From Prorocentrum cordatum (taxonomy: Eukaryota > Sar > Dinophyceae > Prorocentrales > Prorocentraceae), in assembly GCA_963575745.1 (NCBI GenBank), contig CAUYUJ010015506.1, positions 115,001 through 179,000 of the forward strand: 64,000 nucleotides of DNA. Direction: 5' to 3'. Positions 30,436-40,735 of this stretch are shown in pieces. Numbering within the stretch: the first letter of the stretch is position 1; each line of letters opens with the position of its first letter. The notes under the pieces were generated by a model, which worked only from the letters and a program-made list of their open reading frames with translations, searched no databases and had not been told where the DNA came from. The translations under genes and the position numbers were made by a program.

Positions 30436-31375
30436 AGAGCCCCAAGACGCCCCGACAGAGCTCCAAGACGGCCCCGAGAGGGCTCCAAGCCGGCCTCAGA
30501 GGCCTCCAAGACGGCCCTAGAGGCACATCAGACGATTCCAGAGAGGATCCAGACGGGGACCCCGAACGGACAATTCGAGCCCTCGGCCCCGAGAGGCCCC
30601 CAAGAGCCCCCAAAGAGGCCCGAAGCGGCTTCCGCGACGCCTCCAAGAGGCCTCACGAGGCCTCCACGAGGCCCCCCAAAGAAGCAAATTCATCAAATCT
30701 TCAGTGGTTTCGAAGGATTTTCGCGTTCTCGCCTTTTCGGCTTCCCAGCGCTCCAAGGCCGCCCAAGACGCCGCCAAAAGGCTTCCACGATCGCCCCAAT
30801 ACCGTCCAAGAGGTTCCCAAGAGAGCCCCAAGACCCCCCGACAGAGCTCCAAGACGGCCCCGAGAGGGCTCCAAGCCGGCTTCAGAGGCCTCCAAGACGG
30901 CCCCAGAGACTTCCAAGACGACTTCAGAGAGGGTCAACACGGGGGCCCCAACTTAACATTCGAATCTTCCGCCCAGAGAGATCCCCTTGAAGCCCCGAGA
31001 TTCCCCACGAAGCCCCCAAGAGGCCCGAAGATGCTTCCAAGGGGCCTTCAAGAGGCCCCCACGAGGCCTCCACGAGGCTCCCCACAGAGCCCAGAGGCTT
31101 CGAAGGATTTTCGCGTTCTCGCCTTGACAGCTTTCCGACGATTTAAGGTTTCCAAGATCGCATCACCACCGTCCAAGAGGCCCCCAAGAGCGCCACAACC
31201 CACCACAAGAGTCCCCCAAGAGGGCCCCAGAGGCCTCCAGGGCGGCCCCGCAGCGGCTCCCAAGGCGGGACCCTCGCACGGCCAAAGACGGCTCCAAAAA
31301 TCATCTGCGCGGCCGTACAGCGGCCCCAAGAGGGCCACAGGGGGCTCCAAGAAGCCCACATGCGGGTTCCATCGG
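30436..31375 (+). repeat. CCAAGAGG mosaic repeat, block 4, with a ~385-bp tandem duplication
   Basis: Two successive ~385-bp copies (about 30436-30820 and 30821-31145) share GACAGAGCTCCAAGACGGCC, GAGGGCTCCAAGCCGGC and the segment GAAGGATTTTCGCGTTCTCG (30715 and 31101). Each is made of the degenerate CCAAGAGGCC family. A third, shorter part reaches 31375. Confidence 0.85.
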
Positions 31376-31560
31376 TGACCACATGTGAACCCTACCCCCC
31401 CCACGATCTCTGAGGGGGAGGGTGGGGGTTCACTTCGTTCGGGAGCTTTCGACCGAAACGAACCCCCACCCTTCCTTAGAAATCGTGGGGGGTAGGGCTC
31501 ACATGCGGTCCCCTACAAGAGGGCCACAGGGGGGCTCCAAGAAGCCCACGAGTGGGTTCC
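31331..31560. mobile_element. Inverted-repeat element flanked by a ~35-bp direct repeat
   Basis: A long hairpin at 31376-31510. The left arm GACCACATGTGAACCCTACC matches the reversed right arm GACCGCATGTGAGCCCTACC, then CCCCCACGAT on both sides, with an inner pair around GGTGGGGGTTC and GAACCCCCACC. Directly outside lie two copies of GAGGGCCACAGGGGGCTCCA + AGAAGCCCAC (31330-31359 and 31519-31549). The larger direct repeat may belong to the surrounding repeat family rather than be a target duplication. Confidence 0.6.
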
Positions 31561-32195
31561 AAGAGGACCCCTCAGAGCGATCCCGCGAGGGAGCGCTCGC
31601 GCGACCGCTGCTTTGAACTGCTCTCGGAGCCCCCTTGGACGCCCCCCGCCGCCATCTCGGGGCCCTCCCCCGGGTGGGCGCCACGAGGACCCCAAGAGCT
31701 CGGGCAGGGGATCGACTGCCACATTGGATTTTTTGCCATGAGCTGTCTTCCCGCCGGGTCTGCATCCACTCGCGTATGAACGTGCGCGTGCCGAACAACG
31801 TTGCACGGCTGTGTCGCAGATCGACGCACGAGTCCACCTGGGGGTAGGCCGATTCTGTGGTCGGCCCCTCTGCTCGGAGAGCGATCACACGAGCTGCGGG
31901 AAACCGTGCGCTTCCCGGGCCTCTCTGGTCCCCCCCCGCCGCTCAAAACTGCTTCAGAGGCCACCGAAATTCGACCAGGGCGGCCTGAAATGGCCGAAGA
32001 CGCCCGAATAATTGTTTCAAGACGGGTCAGGAGGCCCCGAAGATATCCAAAGAAAGCTCCGAGATGGGCCCTGATAGTCCTTCTGTTGGAGTCGCAGGTC
32101 GGCTATGACACGCGTCCGCGGATAGAGAAACATCAGCGCCATGGGAAGGGAGGGAGGGAGGAATAGGATGTCAGATGAGACGCGAGCGCACCTAG
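31561..32195. other. GC-rich sequence, no gene recognised
   Basis: Several short frames on both strands; none has recognisable motifs. Some CCGAAGA-type fragments of the mosaic repeat persist at 31990-32060. Confidence 0.4.
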
Positions 32196-32290
32196 CTCGT
32201 CTCACTACCTCTCTCTCTATCTCTCTCTCTGTCTCTCTCGATCCCTCACTCCCTCCTTTCCTGTTGTTTTCTCTCTCTCTCTCTCTCCCC
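32196..32290 (-). repeat. CT microsatellite
   Basis: TCTCTC run with small interruptions. Confidence 0.9.
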
Positions 32291-32768
32291 CCTCTACGGC
32301 AGACTTTAGCTATGGTAGGTTCGTCCTGTCTGCTCGCCAGACCTTCACGTCCCGACTCTGATTTCAAATGTCTACGGAGAGAGGAGGGATGAGGATCGCC
32401 GTGAATCAAGAGCGAAATCGTTACCCTGCGACGTACCCAACCCACGTGCATCAAATGGCAAGAGGAGTATGCCAACATTAGCAGGAACAACGACAGTGTA
32501 GACGCGGCGATTTGCTGTGCAAGCTACATGGGATGCGCATGCGTTGCACGATTCACAGGACGACGATCGAAAGAACGAGGCTTGAGGCCCCAGGATCGAA
32601 GAAGAACGGGTACGGGAACGAGGGGTAGGAGAGGGATGGAATGGAGGGCGGGGGGGCGAAAGGCCATCGCGGAAGCAGCAGCATGCATGGAGAAGGTGAG
32701 GCGGGGAATAGGACGACGATGAAAGTGGCGGGAGGAGACAGAAGACTGCCGCGTTTTTTAAGTGCGAG
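32291..32768. other. No gene recognised
   Basis: Mixed sequence, purine-rich at 32600-32740. No supported ORF. Confidence 0.4.
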
Positions 32769-33215
32769 CTAAACCCGCAGCGCTGCCTGCGCCATGTCGT
32801 CGCAGAGTTCCACATGATAAAACTTGTTAGAGTGCAAGGAACGAGCGAGGCGTAGCTCGCCCGCTAGCTTCTCCGCCTCCTTCCCGCACATTTCAGCGCG
32901 GGAGCTGAACGCTCGCAGGCGCGCCGCCAGGTCTGCGGGCGGCCCGCGGGAAAGAAACTCAAGGCCGGGGTCGCGTATCATCAATCGGTTGTCCATCGTC
33001 CAAAGTTGCACTGGCGACGTACTGGTTGAACGCGGAGCGAGCAGCATCACGCGCGTGCCTGAACGCCACGCAGGTACAGTGCACGCGCGATTGGGACTTC
33101 AGGTCGATCACGCGCGTCTCCACCAGGCTTGGCAACACCACGCGACTGAGGATCTCACTGCGGTCTGCCATGCTGCTGTCCGCGAATGCAATGCGCTGCC
33201 TGCAAGTAAGGCGGC
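32769..33215 (-). CDS. Exon fragments of an unrecognised protein
   Basis: Minus frame 33050-32769 ends in native-looking sequence: NRLMIRDPGLEFLSRG, DLAARLRAFSSRAEMCGKEA, EKLAGELRLARSLHSNKF. The preceding stretch, in another frame (about 33215-33010), also looks coded: QRIAFADSSMADRSEILS, VVLPSLVETRVIDLKSQ, FRHARDAARSAFNQYVAS. The change of frame near 33010 may be an indel or an unseen short intron. Helical, charged, no domain recognised. No start is visible. Could be the 3' end of a gene or a gene remnant. Confidence 0.4.
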
Positions 33216-33229
33216 GGCGTCCACTTGTC

Positions 33230-33466
33230 TCAGAAGATGTTCCCGCGGGCCCGAAGGGCGACCGCCAGCTCGAGCCGCGGCGCCGGCAGGCCAGATAAGG
33301 ATCATGCAACAGCAAAGACGATGACAGAGCAACGAGGTATCGGCGAGTGCATGACCGGCCTCCGTTTCCTGCACTTCTTTCCTGTAGTTCCCCTAGCTCA
33401 TCGAGCTCAGCAGATGTTTCTGCGGGTCCGAAGGACGACCGCCAGCTCGAGTCGCAGCGCCACGTG
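33230..33466. repeat. ~55-bp direct repeat, 176 bp apart
   Basis: AGATGTTCCCGCGGGCCCGA (33236) and AGATGTTTCTGCGGGTCCGA (33412) each continue with AGG(G/A)CGACCGCCAGCTCGAG. If coding on the minus strand, this is a duplicated exon edge upstream of the fragments at 32769-33215. Confidence 0.6.
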
Positions 33467-33511
33467 GCGCGAACCGCAGAGCAAGGGCACGCGAGCATTG
33501 CTCGTGGTCAG

Positions 33512-34206
33512 AATCTGAGTCCCCGTGGTGCCTCACTCCGCTTGCCACCCACCAGCAGCCCTCGAAAGTGGCGACAGTTTCACAGATCGCAGCCGCCCAG
33601 GGGTGGCGAGGTCTAATCTGAGTCCCCGTGGTGCCTCACTCCGCTGGACCCACCAGCAGCCTCGAAAGTGGCGACAGTTTCACACAGGGATGGCGAGGTC
33701 TAATCTGAGTCCCCGTGGTGCCTCACTCCGCTGGACCCACCAGCAACCCTCGAAAGTGGCGACAGTTTCACAGATCGCAGCCCCCCAGAGATGGCGAGGT
33801 CTAATCTGAGTCCCCGTGGTGCCTCACTCCGCTGGACCCACCAGCAGCCCTCGAAAGTGGCGACAGTTTCACAGATCGCAGCCCCCCAGAGATGGCGAGG
33901 TCTAATCTGAGTCCCCGTGGTGCCTCACTCCGCTGGACCCACCAGCAGCCCTCGAAAGTGGTGACAGTTTCACAGATCGCAGCCCCCCCCCAGAGATGGC
34001 GAGGTCTAATCTGAGTCCCCGTGGTGCCTCACTCCGCTGGGCCCCACCAGCAGCCCTCGAAAGTGGCGACAGTTTCACAGATCGCAGCCCCCCCCCCCCC
34101 AGGGATGGCGAGGTCTAATCTGAGTCCCCGTGGTGCCTCACTCCGCTGGACCCACCAGCAGCCCTCGAAAGTGGTGACAGTTCCGCAGATCGCAGCCCGC
34201 CAGGGA
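33512..34206 (+). repeat. Tandem repeat, ~101-bp unit, seven copies
   Basis: AATCTGAGTCCCCGTGGTGC starts at 33512, 33615, 33702, 33803, 33904, 34008 and 34117. Each unit ends in CACAGATCGCAGCCCCCCAG + GGATGGCGAGGTCT. Units are nearly identical and vary mainly in the C-run length (six to fourteen C). The third unit is shortened by loss of the AGATCGCAGCC part. Confidence 0.95.
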
Positions 34207-34898
34207 TGACGTGAAAGGCAAGAGAAGAGAAGAGGAGGAGCGAAGAGAGGAGGAGAAGGCAAGCAAGAGAGGAGAGGAGGAGGGAAGAGAGGGGGGGGCG
34301 GGAGGAGGAGAACGGAGACCGCAGTGCTCTATTCAAAACGAGTACCCAACGCAGGAGGGTTGGGAACAAAATACACGTACATGAATCCACGTTGGTTTTG
34401 AGAGAACGCATTGCGCGAACGTTCGTATCATGCGGTCAGGCTCGCTGATGAGGGGGCCGTGTTCATGTGCGTGGTTGGGCGCGTACGTCTTTGGTGGGCT
34501 CCCTAATGCAGGACGTGTTGCTTGATGCAAGGAAGCATTCCTGAGTGATTCTTGAATGAAGGGGAGGAGGGGGGGAGGGAGGGAAGGGGGGGAGGGGAGG
34601 GGAGGAGGGGAGGGATTCCTGAGGGCAGGAGGGGCTTCTGAGGCGTCGGTGAGCGAAAGGAGCAGGGAGGGAGGAGAGGGGAGGAGGGGAGGGATATCCT
34701 GAGGGAAGGAGGGGTTCCTGAGGGGTCGGGGGGGAGGGGGGGAAGGAATCAGGGAGGGACGGGGGAGGGGAGGGATTCCTGAGGGAAGGGAGGGGCCCCC
34801 GAGGAAGCGGGGAGGGGAGGGAGGAGGGACTCCCGAAGGGAAGCAGGCCTCCAAGAGCGGGCTCTCCCCAGGGAGGGCTCCTCCTCCCCCCCTCCTCC
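34207..34898 (+). repeat. GGGAGG low-complexity sequence
   Basis: Purine-rich at 34207-34310, unique sequence at 34311-34555, then G-rich repeats (GGGAGGGATTCCTGAGGGAA, several copies at 34600-34840) up to the gap. Confidence 0.75.
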
Positions 34899-34998
34899 NN
34901 NNNNNNNNNNNNNNNNNNNNNNNNNNNNNNNNNNNNNNNNNNNNNNNNNNNNNNNNNNNNNNNNNNNNNNNNNNNNNNNNNNNNNNNNNNNNNNNNNN
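34899..34998. other. Assembly gap (100 N)
   Basis: Exactly 100 N, a conventional scaffold-gap length, so the true distance is unknown. It lies next to G-rich repeats. Confidence 1.
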
Positions 34999-35111
34999 CC
35001 AGGGACAGTGAATGACCGTTCGGTTCAGCCCCCTCACTCTGGTCTTTTCCCAACATCTAAAGTTGGTTTTTGTTTTCTCAGCACACGCCGCGCAGGATCG
35101 CCCCCCCTTTC

Positions 35112-35385
35112 CTCACTCACACACTCACACACTCACACATTCATCATCGTCACCATCAGCATCATCATGAATTAGCATCACCACTCATCATCATCATTCT
35201 CATCATCGTCACCATCATCATCATTCGATTATTCATTTACTCACTCATCATCATCATCATCATCATCAGTTCTCACTCACTCACTCACTCACTCACTCAC
35301 TCGCCAACCTCACTCACTCACTCACTCACTCAGCCACTCACACAATCATTCACTCACTCATTCACTCATGATTTCGTCACCATTC
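35112..35385. repeat. ACTC and ATC microsatellites
   Basis: CACTCACA/ACTCACTC tetramers at 35112-35140 and 35270-35370, with ATCATC triplets between. Confidence 0.9.
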
Positions 35386-35391
35386 ACCTCC

Positions 35392-35867
35392 TAGCTTGAA
35401 TATGGATGAAGTCTCAAGCGGGAACTGCGTCTGTGAGTGAATTGCGAGGGAGTCTCAGTCGGGACCCCTCTCTCTATGTGTCCCGCACTTCATGTTGGTA
35501 ATCCGAGCGGGTCATCCGAAACGTGTAACCGTCGTCACTTTTGGGCTCCTCAGGCCTGAATTTGGGGGAAATATCAAACGGGAACCTCGTTTGTGAGTGA
35601 ATCGCGAGGAAGTCTCAGGCGGGAGGGCCCCCCCTTATCGGGCCTGCGGATCATGTTGGTGATCCGAGCGGGTCATCGGATTCTTGTAACCGTCGTCACT
35701 TTTGGGCTCCTCAGGCTTGAATTTGGGGGAAAGTATCAAGCGGGAGCCTCGTCTTCGAGTGAATTGTGAGGAAGTTTCAGGCGGGAGCCCCCTCCCTATG
35801 GGTCCCGCAATTCATGTTGGTAATCCGAGCGGGTCATCCGAAACGTGTAACAGTCGTCGCTTTTGGG
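35392..35867 (+). repeat. Tandem repeat, ~160-bp unit, three copies
   Basis: Units start near 35392, 35553 and 35713 with CTTGAATTTGGGGGAAA-like sequence. All share GTGAATTGCGAGGAAGTCTC, CATGTTGGTAATCCGAGCGG and CGTGTAACCGTCGTCACTTT. The third copy ends where the helicase-like fragment begins. Confidence 0.9.
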
Positions 35868-35868
35868 C

Positions 35869-36900
35869 CCAAGCTTAAGCCTCCAGCGCGAAAACTTCGG
35901 CTCGGCTACGGCATGGGCATCTACTGGGAGACGTTTGCGAGATGGATCAACGCGCGCGCTCGTCGCGACGCGCGGCGCCTGGGCGTGCCCTTCGTTTTAC
36001 TGCAGGCCGTGGACGAGTGCGGCACGATTCAGGGCGAGCCCGACGCGGGTCGGCGCCTCCTGAACTTCCCGAACATGCACAAAACGGGGGACATCCACGG
36101 CGTCTTGCCGGCACACGTCGGCATGGAGGTTCGGTTCACGGCCATGCAGGAGGAGCTGAAGAAGAAGTTGGGGCTGGTGCAGGAGCAACGGGCCACCATC
36201 CTTCGAGTTCCACCGCGAGGACGAGCAGCGGTGTGCGGAGTGCCCGGCAGGCCAGCTCTTTCGCCCCCGCTTCCTACCGCAGGGGATCTGGCTGCAGGTG
36301 CACGGCTTCCAGGAGTCTCCGATCTACCAGGAGGTTGCCGAGGTGCTGCGACAGGGCGCCGAAGACGCCGACGACGACGGCCAGGCCGAGGCGCGGGCTC
36401 GGAGTTTGCTGATGTTCAGGCCCGGCGAGCAGGAACTCACGTGGCAGAGCTCGGGGTCGCGCGCCGTGCGCCGCGCGGAGCGTCTGGCCCTGCGACAGCG
36501 CGCAAGCGGCTTGCGCGCTGTCGCAGGGCCAGACGCTCCGCGCGGGCGTCGCCGTCGACTGCGCGAGGGACGAGGGCGCTGGCCGCGCGGGCACGTCGGA
36601 CGACCAACGGTGGCTGCGTGTCTACGTCGTGCTCTCCCGCGCCGCGTGCGCGCGGAACATGCTGATCCTGCGGCCGCCCTCGCGCGAGTCTCTGGAGCGC
36701 GGGCCGCCTGCTTCTTGCGGAAGGCGCTCCTGGAGTTCGACAAGAGAGCGGAGACGTCCAGGGATGAGGCTGAGCAGCTCGCCGCGGAGCTTGGGTTCGT
36801 ACTGCCTCCCGCCCGAGCGCGACTGCGCCCCGCCCGGAGCCCGCGGGGTTGTCCCAACGGCTTGGTTCGCGGGGCTGTCCCGACCGCTTGCCCCCGCGCC
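35869..36900 (+). pseudogene. PIF1-type DNA helicase C-terminal fragment
   Basis: Three frames carry consecutive pieces. First (35869-36200): FPNMHKTGDIHGVLPAHVGM, EVRFTAMQEELKKKLGLVQE. Second (36203-36470): EFHREDEQRC, FRPRFLPQGIWLQVHGFQES. Third (36509-36720): ALSQGQTLRAGVAVDCARDE, with LRVYVVLSRAACARNMLILR. Then a return to another frame: RKALLEFDKRAE. The SQGQTL and VVLSRA blocks match motifs V and VI of superfamily 1B helicases of the PIF1/RecD type. The N-terminal P-loop half is absent, and the left edge coincides with the end of a tandem array. I recall PIF1-like genes as abundant in dinoflagellates, both as host and mobile (Helitron-like) copies; no Rep domain is seen here. Frame changes and an inverted duplication at 36471-36545 show it is broken. 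Confidence 0.65.
36471..36545. repeat. Perfect 37-bp inverted repeat with one-base spacer
   Basis: The 37 bases at 36471-36507 are the exact reverse complement of 36509-36545. The right arm is the coding segment of the helicase motif SQGQTLRAG. The left arm is its inverted copy, which replaces normal gene sequence. Such fold-back duplications arise by template switching; a read or assembly artefact is also possible. Confidence 0.95.
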
Positions 36901-37430
36901 CCAGCGGCCCGCGGGGTTGCCCCAAAGTCTTCGCGAACCAGCCGTCGGGGAATGTGCTCGCTCTGGCCGCGGCGGCGACGGCGCCCAAGAGCAAAAACAT
37001 TTGCTTGCCCCGACCAGTGGGAAGGGGAGGAACGCGCGGAGAAGAAGCAGGGGAAAATCGAGGACGGGGAAGGGGTAGGGAGGGGGTGATGATGAGGAGG
37101 AAGTGGAAAAGGAGGAGGAGGATAAGTAGAAGGAGGGGGAGTAGGTGAGGACAAAACGGCGGGCGAAAGGATAATGTCCGTCAGGGCGAGGAGGAAAAGG
37201 GTAAGGGCAAAGTGAACATATTCTCATGTGGGATCTTTCAGTCGGAGTAATTTCCTTCCATGAGGGCGTCCACCGGAGCGCCAGGCTTGGCAAAAGGAAA
37301 CATCTCGACTGCGCCAGGATGCGCGCAGCGCCGTGCGCGCATCGGGCGGCATCGGATCGCCAAGGAAACGACATCGAATGGGATCGAACTGGGCGAACTC
37401 GGCGTCGTGGGTCCAGCGCCCGCGGGGGGA
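36830..37430. other. No gene recognised; small GC repeat
   Basis: CGCGGGGYTGYCCCRA occurs three times at 36840-36930. 37030-37140 is GA-rich. The remainder is unique with no supported ORF. Confidence 0.5.
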
Positions 37431-37518
37431 GGCGGAGGAGGAGGACGAGGAGGAGGAGGAGGAGGAGGAGGGGGACAAGGAGGACGAGGAGGAGGAGGAG
37501 GACGAGAAGGAGGAGGAG

Positions 37519-37553
<35 letters not shown>

Positions 37554-37575
37554 CCAGGACCACGAGGAGGAGAAG
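37430..37575 (+). repeat. GGA microsatellite
   Basis: GAG/GGA triplets with GAC and GAA variants. Confidence 0.9.
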
Positions 37576-37744
37576 GAGAGTTTACGTTTGTTTCGTGTCT
37601 TGTTTCCCTGCGGTGGCGGGTGGGCCCTCGCCGTGGTCCCCCACCCGCCATGGTGAAGGCTCTCAGGCGCGCCGAGGACGTGGCCAGGGATCGCGACGAG
37701 GCAACGGCGGCCGTGGCCAGGGGATGTTGCGAAGGAGAGGAGAC

Positions 37745-38680
37745 CCTGATGATGATGGTGATGGTGATGGAGGTGGTGGTCGTCATGATGGAGATGATGG
37801 GGAAAATGATGGTGATGATGCTGATGATGGTGATGAATATGATGATGCTGATGCTGATGATGATGATGATGATGGTGATGGTGATGATGGTGATGGTGAT
37901 GGTGGAGGTTGTCGTCATGATGGAGATGATGAGGAAGATGATGGTGGTGGTGAGGAAGATGAGGGTGACGATGATGATCATGAGGATGGTGGTGATGATG
38001 ATGTTGATGATGTTGATGATTACGATGATGATGCTGCTGATGATGATGATGATGGGGAAGGTGGTGGTGATGAGTTTGGCGATGAGAGGGCTGATGATGA
38101 TGCGGATGAGGATATTGTCGGCAAGATGGTAATCATGATATGTTGCTGGGAGGCTTGTGACATTGAATCTGGTGATGATGTTGTTCTGCGTTTAATCGCA
38201 CTGATCAGGATAAGGAGGAGGTTAGGCTGATGATGGTGATGATGCTGCTTATGATGCTTATGAGGATGATTGCGAAGACGACGACAACCACGACGATTAT
38301 GCGGATGACGACACTGATGACGATTCGATGACGGCGATGACGATGATGACGACGACGATGATCCTGATGATGCCGATGATGCTGATCATGATGTGGATGG
38401 TGTGGATGACGATGACGATGATGACGACGAATGACGACAATGATGACGACAATGATGATCTTCATGCTGATGATTGTGACTATACTAATGATACTGCTGA
38501 TGATGCTAATGCTGATGATGCTGATGATGCTGATGATGCTGATGCTGTTGAGGATTCTGTCGCTGATGACGAGTATGCCGATGCTGGTGATGATGTTGAT
38601 GCTGATACTGTCGACGACGACTATGATGATGATGCTGATGATGATGATGCTGCTGATGATGATGCTGATGATGATGATGC

Positions 38681-38712
<32 letters not shown>

Positions 38713-39533
38713 TGGAGTATTGTGCTGATCAGTGTGATCCTTACGACGATGTTTATGATGATGATGGTGCTGGTGCTGGTGAGGCTGATCGTGATGCTGA
38801 TGACGATGCTGCTGATGATGCCGATGATGCTGCTGATGGTGATGATGATGATGCTGCTGCGGATGATGTGGGTGATGTGGATGATGTGGACGATGTGGAT
38901 GATTATGATGATGCTGTGGATATGTGGGTGACGTGGATGATGTGGGCGATGTGTATGATCATGATGCTGATGCTGATTATGATGATGATGCTGACGATGA
39001 CGACGATCCTGATCATGATGCAGATGCTGACGATGCTGATGATGATGATGTGGGTGACGATGACGATAGGATGGCGATGCTGATGATGCTGGTGACGATG
39101 CTGATTGTGATGCCGATGGCGATGGTAATGATGATGCTGCTGGTGATGTTGGTGGTGATGATGACCATGTCTATGACGATGATGATGCTGACAATGACGA
39201 TGACGATGTCGACGAACATTTTGATGATGATGATGCTGACATTATTGTTGTCGTAGTTGATGCTGATGAGTCTGATGATGCTGACGATGATGCTGCGATG
39301 TTAATGATGATGTGATGATGATGACGACGTTGGTGATGATGACGAGGATGATGATCATGATGATGATTGTGATGCTGATGCTGATGACGATGATGATGCG
39401 GACGATTGTGATGATGACGATGCCGATTCCGACGACGGCGACGACTATGATGATGCTGCTGATGATGGTGATGATGATGGTGGTGATGATGCTGATTATG
39501 ATGATGATAATGATGATGATGTTGATGCTGATT

Positions 39534-39581
<48 letters not shown>

Positions 39582-39585
39582 TTGT

Positions 39586-39636
<51 letters not shown>

Positions 39637-39640
39637 CGAC
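37745..39640 (+). repeat. GAT microsatellite, about 1.9 kb
   Basis: Imperfect GAT array with GCT, GGT, GAC and GTG interruptions, pure at 39535-39637. Met-rich, Asp-rich and (minus) Ile/His-rich ORFs are artefacts. A short non-repeat island lies at about 38120-38215. Confidence 0.95.
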
Positions 39641-39769
39641 CCTCTCCGCTGGCTCCCTCTCCATCTTAATGGGATCTGCCATGTGCCGGGGCAAAATTGG
39701 GATGCTTGGGTGCCGACTTGAAGCAATATCGGAACCTCATGCGAGGACGATTGGTAGCTATAACGTCAT

Positions 39770-40262
39770 TTACCCTGGATCGTGGGCTCGGGGACGTGAA
39801 CCAGGCGTAATTTTCTAGGGATCGTCGCCTCGGGGGCGCGAATTCCGCGTACCCTGTGAGGGATTCTGGCCTCTGAGGCTCGAATCCAGCCGAATTTGCA
39901 AGGGATCGTGGCGTCGGGGGAGCGCACCTCGTGTAATTGATACGGGATCGTGGCCTCGGGAGCGTGAGTCCCACGTAACTGACAAGGGATCGTGGCCTCG
40001 GTGCGCGATATCTGGTGCGAGCTGCTGAGGATTCTGGTTTCGGGATCGCGGGTTTGGCGTAATCTGCTAATGATTCTGTTTTCGGGATCGCGAATCTGGT
40101 GCAATCTATGAGGGATTCTGGCCTCGGGAACGCCGATCTGGGGCACTTTGCAGGGGATGCTGGTCTCGGGAGCGCGACTCGTTCACAAAGGCTTCTGGCC
40201 TCCGTTGGCGCGAATCGTTGGCAGCCTGCGCGGGATTTCGGCCTCGAGGGCGCGAATGTCAT
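39770..40262 (+). repeat. Tandem repeat, ~42-bp unit, about 11 copies
   Basis: Each unit has GGGATCGTGGCCTCGGGAGC or GGGATTCTGGCCTCGGGAAC, then GCGAATC and a variable stretch with GTAATCTG. Because 42 is a multiple of three, the minus frame 40262-39666 stays open as 14-residue repeats. No gene is inferred. Confidence 0.85.
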
Positions 40263-40691
40263 GCATTTTTACGTGTGCCCGGGCCCCCACGGCATTCTGA
40301 AAACCCTGGGGGGGGGGGACGGGTGGTAAAGTGTCCGTTTTCGGTTCCCCCCTTCGTGCGGACAGCAACGATTTACAGCTGGACGCGAAGAGTCGAATTA
40401 TAACATTGGAGACTGGAAACTGCAAGTAGTGCAGGGTGCAGGGAACCTTGTCCGCGCAGCCTGGTGGCCCCACCCGGATAATGATGATGGCGATGTTGAT
40501 GCTGATGTTGTTCTTCGTCGCCACGGCCGGATTCGCCTGCGGAACGCACCTGGAGAGCGTCTCGGTAGTTTTTTTTCCCCCCCCTTGCCCCCTTCCCGCC
40601 TTCCTCTTTCCGCCATCCAAGACTCCCAGCTGACGCGTCGCTCACACGCGTCAGAGACGGCCTCTGGCTCAACGCAGGCAGGCCCTGAATC
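40263..40691. other. Sequence upstream of the relict spliced leader, no gene recognised
   Basis: Unique sequence with short poly-G (40309) and poly-T (40568) runs. If the gene behind the leader is a retrocopy, the insertion boundary should be at about 40692, so this is unrelated host DNA. Confidence 0.5.
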
Positions 40692-40713
40692 TCCGTAGCC
40701 ATTTTGGCTCAAG
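40692..40713 (+). other. Relict dinoflagellate spliced leader (DinoSL)
   Basis: All 22 bases match the dinoflagellate trans-spliced leader, which begins D-CCGTAGCCATTTTGGC. The next bases are CTTGG, not the GT donor that follows the exon in an SL RNA gene, so this is not an SL RNA locus. The GH99/WbsX-like ORF starts 23 bases later. Immediately after comes CTTGGCTCAAC, which resembles the end of a second, older leader and may record a second round of retroposition. Confidence 0.9.
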
Positions 40714-40735
40714 CTTGGCTCAACTTGCTGTGGCG

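Noticed and set aside
30436-31378. ORFs of the type RPPRGPQEAPKR over the mosaic repeat
   Set aside because: The same peptides arise in every block of the repeat family on either strand.
33512-34206. CRISPR-like regular repeats
   Set aside because: The whole ~101-bp unit is repeated with no unique spacers, and the genome is eukaryotic.
37745-39640. Met/Asp/His-rich ORFs over GAT arrays (also at 49.5-51.2, 54.0-54.6 and 62.8-63.8 kb)
   Set aside because: Pure microsatellite translation in every frame, without flanking domains.
40692-40713. Spliced-leader RNA gene
   Set aside because: The 22-mer is not followed by a GT donor or the rest of an SL RNA; it precedes an ORF directly, so it is a relict leader.
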